From JADKIH01 sp043747595 (GTDB lineage Bacteria > Bacteroidota > Bacteroidia > AKYH767-A > 2013-40CM-41-45), in contig JAYTOX010000021.1 of assembly GCA_043747595.1 (NCBI GenBank), positions 16,369-80,368 on the forward strand: a stretch of DNA of 64,000 nucleotides, given 5' to 3'. The position numbers were made by a program, and so were the translations under genes. Of the stretch, positions 58,970 through 64,000 are shown piece after piece. The notes below the pieces were generated by a model. The model was not told the DNA's origin. It saw nothing but the letters and a program-made list of their open reading frames with translations, and ran no database searches. Each line of letters begins with the position of its first letter. Position 1 is the first letter of the stretch.

Positions 58970-60073
58970 TTACTGTTCGGCTATCGTAAATTGTTTTACA
59001 ATTGAAGCTCCTCCATCAGAAGTAACTTTTAAAAGATATTCGCCATTCACCAAATTATTTTTATCAAAATTTAACGGATGTATAAAAAGTCCATTGGCAG
59101 CTCGTACGCTTTCCGTTGAAATCAATTTACCATCGATCGTGTAAATTTCAAATTTCAAATCCGAGGCTCTTTCCAAATTCATTTTACTAAATGTTTGGTT
59201 TCCATTGGAAGGGTTCGGGAAAACTTGTAGCTCTTGATTGAAAGTCGGTACTTGCGCTAAGCTCGTTGTATTTAGTGTATCTCTATAAGTAATTTGACTC
59301 ACCACTCCTCCTACGCTTGTATTAATTTGAAGTACAGGAATTCCTTTCCCACTCGCCAACCATTTGTATTCAATTGTTGTAATAGCAGGTGTATTAAATC
59401 CAAAATGAAGTGAGTCAACATAAAAACTATCAACTTCTACAACGGTCGATTTTACTCTGAGAGAATTGAATGTTCCATAAGGTGTTGTAACGCTTCCCCA
59501 GCCATCAACTTCGTTAGTGCGAACTTTCCGAACTCCGTAATAAATTCCAAGAGTAGTAGTAAGATCGATTGAATAACCAAAACTTGATGTATTCGTCGAT
59601 GTACTTGTTAGAGGGAAAGGATAAATAATATCTCTCGAAGTATATGCTATTGGCAATGGTGCTCCATTCACAATAGCTCCAAAACCGGGCTGATTGAAAG
59701 ATGCACTACTGTTGTAATAAAAATTCCAAACGTCGCTAATATTTATTGTTCCTATTGTAGCGCCAGTTCCATGCGTCGCCTGATTTGAACGATTAGCATT
59801 AAAGCCACTATTAATATAATAAAGTGAAAGCAACGAGCTGGTCGCCGTTTCAGCAAATATTGTGTCTCTGGTTTGTGAAACAAAATTCAATAATGAATAA
59901 TCCCAATTATAATTTGCACCTGTTAATGTAACATCCATACCTGTGAATGCTGAGCCGGTACTCACTGTATAGATATCGCCTGAATGAGTTAAGTCGGTAG
60001 TCGTTATTGTTATTTGAGCTTCCGATCTACCAACAAAAGCGATCATGATGAATGCAAATAGTGCTTTTTTCAT
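58970..60073 (-). CDS. Secreted protein with type IX secretion (T9SS type A) sorting tail
   Basis: The 367-residue product has a signal peptide (residues 1-19, cleavage before QI). Residues about 20-270 are a beta-rich domain of unknown family, rich in Thr, Ser, Asn and Tyr. The last 85 residues are a type A T9SS sorting domain: QELQVFPNPSNGNQTFSKM at its start, LKFEIYTIDGKLISTESV in the middle and NGEYLLKVTSDGGASIVKQF at the end. The tail directs export across the outer membrane through the PorSS machinery encoded elsewhere. Its cargo function is unknown. A -7 promoter element lies just upstream on the minus strand. Confidence 0.85.
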   Translation of the reverse strand: MKKALFAFIMIAFVGRSEAQITITTTDLTHSGDIYTVSTGSAFTGMDVTLTGANYNWDYSLLNFVSQTRDTIFAETATSSLLSLYYINSGFNANRSNQATHGTGATIGTINISDVWNFYYNSSASFNQPGFGAIVNGAPLPIAYTSRDIIYPFPLTSTSTNTSSFGYSIDLTTTLGIYYGVRKVRTNEVDGWGSVTTPYGTFNSLRVKSTVVEVDSFYVDSLHFGFNTPAITTIEYKWLASGKGIPVLQINTSVGGVVSQITYRDTLNTTSLAQVPTFNQELQVFPNPSNGNQTFSKMNLERASDLKFEIYTIDGKLISTESVRAANGLFIHPLNFDKNNLVNGEYLLKVTSDGGASIVKQFTIAEQ

Positions 60074-60094
60074 TTTGAGTTATTATTTGAACGG

Positions 60095-60102
60095 CAAATA
60101 TA
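60095..60102 (-). promoter_or_regulatory. -7 promoter element of the T9SS cargo gene
   Basis: The minus strand reads TATATTTG, exact TAnnTTTG, 21 bases before the ATG. I do not see a -33 TTG. Confidence 0.4.
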
Positions 60103-60154
60103 AACGGATTCCCCATACCGCCTAATGAATTTATATTGAATGCGTTGAATCTCA

Positions 60155-60183
60155 TTGTTTTTAACCTCATTTTTCTATCTTTG
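60155..60183 (+). promoter_or_regulatory. Promoter giving a leaderless transcript for the next lipoprotein
   Basis: TTG at 60155-60157 and TATCTTTG at 60176-60183 are separated by 18 bases. The ATG at 60188 begins five bases after the last G, so transcription should start at the start codon or one base before. Confidence 0.65.
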
Positions 60184-60187
60184 GTAA

Positions 60188-61069
60188 ATGAAAAATAAAT
60201 TTGCCCTACTAATAACAAGTATCGCTTTCATGTCTCTTCTTTTTTCATGTAAAAAGAAAGAGGATGAAGTGGCTACGACACCAACATATAACCTAGTCTT
60301 CAAATATCATTTCGACAGCACTCAGGTACGCTTAAATAATTTCGGACAACCAACAGGAATTCCTGCCGGCCATGGTGCCCAATCGCCGCACTTTAATCTG
60401 ATGAGTTCTCATTATGTTGAATTAGCACCCGATAGCTTAACTTTATTGGGTGGAGGAAAAGTTCTATACCGTGCCCCTGAAACAATGATGGGTGGCGATT
60501 TGGCTATCGACTTTTCTAAATCAGTTAATGCCATCGAAGGCCAATCTTTTTTAACTGTGCCTTTGAAAAATATTACTGCAGGAACTTATAAATGGTTGCG
60601 CATATCGCTCGCCTATCAAAATTACACGATCAAATTAAGATCGTCAGGATATAATTTGAATGGAACCATCGCTTCCTTTATTGGATTCAATACTTACATC
60701 AGTCATTTCTATCCTCGCACTCAAGATGTAGTTGTAAATGCAAATCGTTTGCAAGGATATTGGGCTTTTGAAATTGATACACTCGGCTTTAATCAGGTGT
60801 ATCAAGGTCAAGCTCCTGGAACTACTGTACCAAATCCATTGAGCGCCACTTCTCCAATTCCTGCAGGATCATGTGTGGTAACAGGAGCTTTCGATCAGCC
60901 ATTGATTATTACCGGAAACGAAACAAAAAATATAGTAATTAATGTTTCCCTTTCTGTAAACAATAGCTTCGAATGGACAGATGCAGCCGGCGATAATGTT
61001 TTTGAATTGCCGATGGATACGGTTGTTGATATGGGGGTGCGAGGCGTTATCCCTTATGTAATTTATTAA
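60188..61069 (+). CDS. Lipoprotein of unknown function
   Basis: I do not recognise a firm family. The 293-residue product has a lipoprotein signal: hydrophobic residues 5-19 end in L-F-S-C with C21 lipidated, followed by K-K-K-E-D-E. The mature part is a beta-rich domain: YNLVFKYHFDSTQVRLNNFG, VPLKNITAGTYKWLRISL and ITGNETKNIVINVSLSVNNS, a pattern seen in MbnP-like or other Bacteroidota beta-sandwich lipoproteins. The segment YHFDSTQ with histidines later (GHGAQSPHFNLMSSH) could bind a metal, but this is speculation. Its own promoter lies directly upstream and a strong terminator follows. Confidence 0.55.
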   Translation: MKNKFALLITSIAFMSLLFSCKKKEDEVATTPTYNLVFKYHFDSTQVRLNNFGQPTGIPAGHGAQSPHFNLMSSHYVELAPDSLTLLGGGKVLYRAPETMMGGDLAIDFSKSVNAIEGQSFLTVPLKNITAGTYKWLRISLAYQNYTIKLRSSGYNLNGTIASFIGFNTYISHFYPRTQDVVVNANRLQGYWAFEIDTLGFNQVYQGQAPGTTVPNPLSATSPIPAGSCVVTGAFDQPLIITGNETKNIVINVSLSVNNSFEWTDAAGDNVFELPMDTVVDMGVRGVIPYVIY

Positions 61070-61085
61070 AAAAAGTTTTTATAAG

Positions 61086-61124
61086 AAAAAAGGGGAAGGT
61101 GAATTACTCACCTTCCCCTTTTTT
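61086..61124. terminator. Bidirectional terminator between lipoprotein gene and dapA
   Basis: GGGGAAGGTGA at 61092-61102 pairs with TCACCTTCCCC at 61108-61118, flanked by six A on one side and T on the other, so it works for both converging transcripts. Confidence 0.9.
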
Positions 61125-61137
61125 TTGTATTCAATAG

Positions 61138-62010
61138 TTATAACATTGAATCAAACTTATTTATTGTCGATTTGCTTACAGCAGTCAAAGGTAACCGAAC
61201 ATTCTCAGCACAAATATTCATTGCTGTAAGTAATCCTTTTATGCCGGATGGATTTCCATCAACGAAAATTGCATGTGTTATATCCAGTAATTTGTAATGT
61301 AATTTCTTTGCCTTATCAAAATTCAAGTCGAGGGCCATACGAACCATTTCGGAATAATCTTTCGGGTAAGCATTTGCAATTACCGAAATGGCTCCATCAC
61401 CGCCACAAGCAATCATTGGAAGAGCTAAAAGATCGTCACCACATATCACTAAAAAATCTTTCGGTTTATTTTTTATAATGTGCATTGCTTTTTCCAAATT
61501 ACCGGAAGCTTCTTTTATTCCAATAATATTTTTCACCTCATGTGCCAATTGTAAAATCGTATCGGCGTCCATATTACTTCCTGTTCTCGCAGGTACATTA
61601 TACAGGATTACAGGAACGGGACAGTTGTTGCCAATCATTTTATAATGCTGAAAAATTCCTCTTTGAGAAGGTCGATTGTAATAAGGCGACACTGAAAGTA
61701 TTGCATCAACTCCATCAAAATCGCATTCTTCCAATGTAGTAAGAATGTCTTGAGTATTATTTCCTCCTAATCCTAAAACGACAGGAATTCGCTTATCGTT
61801 GATCTCAACTACAAAATCTAATACTGCACGACGTTCATTTTGACTCAATGTTGCAGCTTCGCCTGTGGTTCCGAGCGGAACTAAGTATTCAACTTTTCCA
61901 TCTATACAACGTTCAATTAATTTCCTGAACGATTTGAAATCAATACTACCATCTTTATGGAAAGGTGTCACTAAAGCAACTCCTGTTCCTTTCAACTTAT
62001 TTAAATTCAT
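61138..62010 (-). CDS. dapA: 4-hydroxy-tetrahydrodipicolinate synthase
   Basis: DapA condenses pyruvate with aspartate semialdehyde, the first committed step to diaminopimelate and lysine. The 290-residue TIM-barrel enzyme has the Schiff-base lysine K166 in IIGIKEASG, the catalytic tyrosine Y137 with R142 in ILYNVPART, and the pyruvate-binding GTTGE at 47-51. All are at the usual positions and length is normal. Its start overlaps the end of the upstream DUF6913 gene by four bases, so it is part of the ligA operon. It agrees with the mpl gene in pointing to DAP-type murein. Confidence 0.96.
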   Translation of the reverse strand: MNLNKLKGTGVALVTPFHKDGSIDFKSFRKLIERCIDGKVEYLVPLGTTGEAATLSQNERRAVLDFVVEINDKRIPVVLGLGGNNTQDILTTLEECDFDGVDAILSVSPYYNRPSQRGIFQHYKMIGNNCPVPVILYNVPARTGSNMDADTILQLAHEVKNIIGIKEASGNLEKAMHIIKNKPKDFLVICGDDLLALPMIACGGDGAISVIANAYPKDYSEMVRMALDLNFDKAKKLHYKLLDITHAIFVDGNPSGIKGLLTAMNICAENVRLPLTAVSKSTINKFDSML

Positions 62011-62561
62011 TCTGTCTTCTTAATTACTTTTAAAAAATGTTCAATCTCTTGAATAACTGTTTTAATACCCGGATCACCTTTTATTTCTACCATCATATCG
62101 TACGAATCTACAGCACTACGCAGATACCGGCCTACACGAAAACGAGCATTCGACATAGCAGAAATATAATACAAAGGAAAACATTTTCCGGAGTTTAGAT
62201 TAATTAGAATATCAAATTTGGCATCGATAAAATTTTGAACAATCGGATTCACCGGAATCATTTTGAAGTTCAAATCTTTCTTGGTAAAAAAATCTAACCC
62301 ATATTGTGCAAATTGAGCTTGAGGCAATTCTTTTTTGTCAACAAAACCCATCGCTAAAATATCTTTTTTAAAATTAGTGCGAATCGATTTCACATAACTT
62401 TTTACAGCTTCAAAATCTTTCTCATCTGTTGCATCATACAACAATCCTATTTTATTTGCTTCGTCAAAACTTACAACTTCTCTTTTATGGCGAACTTTTT
62501 TCAGTTCTTTCATAAAATGAATTTTACCTAGTCTTGATCTTATAGCTTTATTTAACATCAT
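62007..62561 (-). CDS. DUF6913 family protein
   Basis: The 184-residue cytoplasmic-looking protein matches the Bacteroidota family DUF6913: KIGLLYDATDEKDFEAVKSY, a middle block with DFFTKKDLNFKMIPVNPIVQ, the DILINLNSGKCFPLYYISAM stretch and ARFRVGRYLRSAVDSYDMMV near residue 150. No signal peptide or membrane helix is present. The function is unknown. Its start codon overlaps the end of ligA and its end overlaps dapA, four bases each, so the three are read together. The mixture of alpha and beta segments resembles a Rossmann-like or glycosyltransferase-type half domain, but I have no firm basis for a role. Confidence 0.75.
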   Translation of the reverse strand: MMLNKAIRSRLGKIHFMKELKKVRHKREVVSFDEANKIGLLYDATDEKDFEAVKSYVKSIRTNFKKDILAMGFVDKKELPQAQFAQYGLDFFTKKDLNFKMIPVNPIVQNFIDAKFDILINLNSGKCFPLYYISAMSNARFRVGRYLRSAVDSYDMMVEIKGDPGIKTVIQEIEHFLKVIKKTE

Positions 62562-64000
62562 TTGTCTTCTACCATTTTAACAAAATCATCTTCACTGATC
62601 ACTTTTACATTCAGCTTCAACGCTTTTTCCATTTTTGAATCCCCTGCTTTTTCACCTGCAAGCAAGAAAGACGTTTTAGCTGAAACCCCACTTACATTCT
62701 TGCCTCCATGCTGTTCAATCAAACTCTTTAACTCGTCGCGGCTGAATTTACTGAAAGTACCCGAAACTACAAATGAAAGTCCTTCAAATCGGTCACTTTT
62801 CTTTTCCGGTATTGAATCAGCAGCTATTTCCATTTTCAACCCGGCACTTTTTAGTCGCTCGATGATCTGTTCATTTGTTTTATCTCTGAAAAAATCAAGA
62901 ATACTCTCTGCTATCTTTTCACCAATCTCATCGGCTTTTACTAATTCTTCATAACTCGCTTTTACAATTTCTTCAATCGATTTAAAGTGGTATGCTAATT
63001 TTTTTGCCACCGTTTCTCCTACATATCTAATTCCAATTGCATAGAGTACTCTTTCAAATGGAACTGATAATGATTCTTTTATTCCATTTAAAATATTCTG
63101 AACCGTTTTTTCTTGAAAAGAAATTTTTTTCGCCTTGCCGTTGTCATCTTCGATCACTTTTTCCAATCCTATCAAGTTTTCATAGCTCATTGAATAAAGA
63201 TCAGATGGGTCTTTTATTAGTCCGTTGTCAAAAAGCATTTCTACTTTCCCTTCTCCCAAGCTATCAATGTTCATCGCCTTTCGACTAATAAAATGTTCTA
63301 TACGACCTTTAATCTGTGGCGGGCAACCGGAGTAATTCGGGCAATAATGATTTGCTTCACCTTCTTTTCTTTCAAGAAGCGAATTGCAAAACGGACAATG
63401 TGTTATATAAGTTGTCGGAACTGAGTTTTGTTTTCTTTTAGTGAGATCAACTCCTGTAATTTTAGGAATCACATCTCCACCCTTTTCAACTTGAACGGTA
63501 TCTCCAATTCTTAAATCTAATTTTTCAATTTGATCGGCGTTGTGTAATGTTGCTCTTCTAACTGTTGATCCCGCTAAGTGAACCGCTTTCAAATTTGCCA
63601 CCGGCGTAATTGCACCTGTTCTCCCTACCTGATAAGAAATGGATTCCAAAATAGTAGATGCACTTTCTGCTTTGTATTTGTAGGCTATCGCCCATCGAGG
63701 CGATTTAGCAGTGAAGCCCAATTCATTTTGTTGATCGAACGAATTTATTTTTATCACTACTCCATCGGTATCATACGGAAGTTTAAATCGTTGTTGTTCC
63801 CATTTTTTTAAAAAATCAAATACATCATCGATCGTTTTGCATCGCTCTGAATGATGACTAATTTTGAATCCCCATTGTTCCGCTGCTTCCAACGATTTCA
63901 AATGTGTTTCAAAATTTAACGACTCTCCATACATCGCATAGAGAATACAATCAAGTCCACGTTTGGCAACTACTCCGGAATCTTGCATCTTAATTGTACC
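62558..64000 (-). CDS. ligA: NAD-dependent DNA ligase, C-terminal part (N-terminus beyond the window)
   Basis: LigA seals nicks in DNA during replication, using NAD+. The open frame continues to the window edge (GTIKMQDSGVVAKR at the edge matches the internal adenylation domain), so the active lysine at the N-terminus is missing. Visible parts are the adenylation-domain segment FLKKWEQQRFKLPYDTDGVV, the OB fold (TPVANLKAVHLAGSTVRRAT), the zinc finger with CPFCNSLLERKEG and HYCPNYSGCPP, the HhH region and the C-terminal BRCT domain (FVVSGTFSKFSRDELKSLIE). All later domains are intact. Its stop overlaps DUF6913. Confidence 0.96.
   Translation of the reverse strand, partial: GTIKMQDSGVVAKRGLDCILYAMYGESLNFETHLKSLEAAEQWGFKISHHSERCKTIDDVFDFLKKWEQQRFKLPYDTDGVVIKINSFDQQNELGFTAKSPRWAIAYKYKAESASTILESISYQVGRTGAITPVANLKAVHLAGSTVRRATLHNADQIEKLDLRIGDTVQVEKGGDVIPKITGVDLTKRKQNSVPTTYITHCPFCNSLLERKEGEANHYCPNYSGCPPQIKGRIEHFISRKAMNIDSLGEGKVEMLFDNGLIKDPSDLYSMSYENLIGLEKVIEDDNGKAKKISFQEKTVQNILNGIKESLSVPFERVLYAIGIRYVGETVAKKLAYHFKSIEEIVKASYEELVKADEIGEKIAESILDFFRDKTNEQIIERLKSAGLKMEIAADSIPEKKSDRFEGLSFVVSGTFSKFSRDELKSLIEQHGGKNVSGVSAKTSFLLAGEKAGDSKMEKALKLNVKVISEDDFVKMVEDK

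Noticed and set aside
1..64000. Search for tRNA or rRNA genes, CRISPR arrays, transposases, integrases and prophage genes
   Set aside because: None was seen by reading both strands; gaps are short and AT-rich. A tRNAscan or covariance-model search would be the decisive check.

Overview
The window is a stretch of chromosomal core genome from a low-GC Gram-negative member of the Bacteroidota. I base this on family content: a type IX secretion sorting domain, DUF1573, DUF4294, DUF4920, DUF5916, DUF6265 and DUF6913 proteins, a lipid A gene (lpxB), TamB, and diaminopimelate-type cell wall genes (mpl, dapA). Start sites lack Shine-Dalgarno sequences, and many genes carry the TAnnTTTG promoter element typical of this phylum. 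The order or genus cannot be fixed from the sequence alone. I saw no rRNA or tRNA gene, CRISPR array, insertion sequence, prophage or integrase.

Layout. 1-5 kb: the N-terminus of a DEAD-box helicase, a J-domain/KTSC protein, a translationally coupled ABC-2 exporter with a LolA-like partner, and ribBA. 5-14.9 kb: tamB divergent from tsaD, a lipocalin-like lipoprotein, an M13 peptidase and a TolB-like propeller protein. 15-24 kb: an RND efflux operon (adaptor, pump, outer-membrane channel) running into nhaA and a methyltransferase, then msrA and small proteins. 24-30 kb: a PepSY-like and a TerB-like protein, then mutL followed by two rhomboids and an EEP-family membrane protein. 30-36 kb: a peptide-binding lipoprotein divergent from an mtaB, lgt, inositol-phosphatase and PH-like cluster. 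36-42 kb: minus-strand genes for a Gre-like factor, DUF6265, accC with DUF4294, agmatinase, sucC and DinB. 42-49 kb: a DUF5916 barrel protein, mgtE, mpl with DUF1573, and an MBL hydrolase. 49-54 kb: the overlapping chain surE, two small membrane proteins, lpxB and comEC. 54-64 kb: a long coiled-coil surface protein, HMG-CoA lyase with DUF4920, a TPR protein with ribH, a T9SS cargo protein, a lipoprotein, and the ligA, DUF6913, dapA chain.

The genes serve mainly envelope biogenesis (TamB, LpxB, Lgt, Mpl, DapA, LolA-like, rhomboids), central metabolism (SucC, AccC, RibBA, RibH), nucleic acid maintenance (MutL, LigA, TsaD, MtaB) and transport. I found no convincing new multi-gene defence or mobile system. 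The most interesting observations are: a short protein that keeps the GreA coiled-coil tip acids and the Gre C-terminal motif; a set of genes whose promoter sits so close to the start codon that their mRNAs should be leaderless; a MutL whose endonuclease motif is degenerate; a REP-like doublet of two hairpins with identical loops; and two tandem, apparently duplicated three-helix membrane proteins between surE and lpxB.
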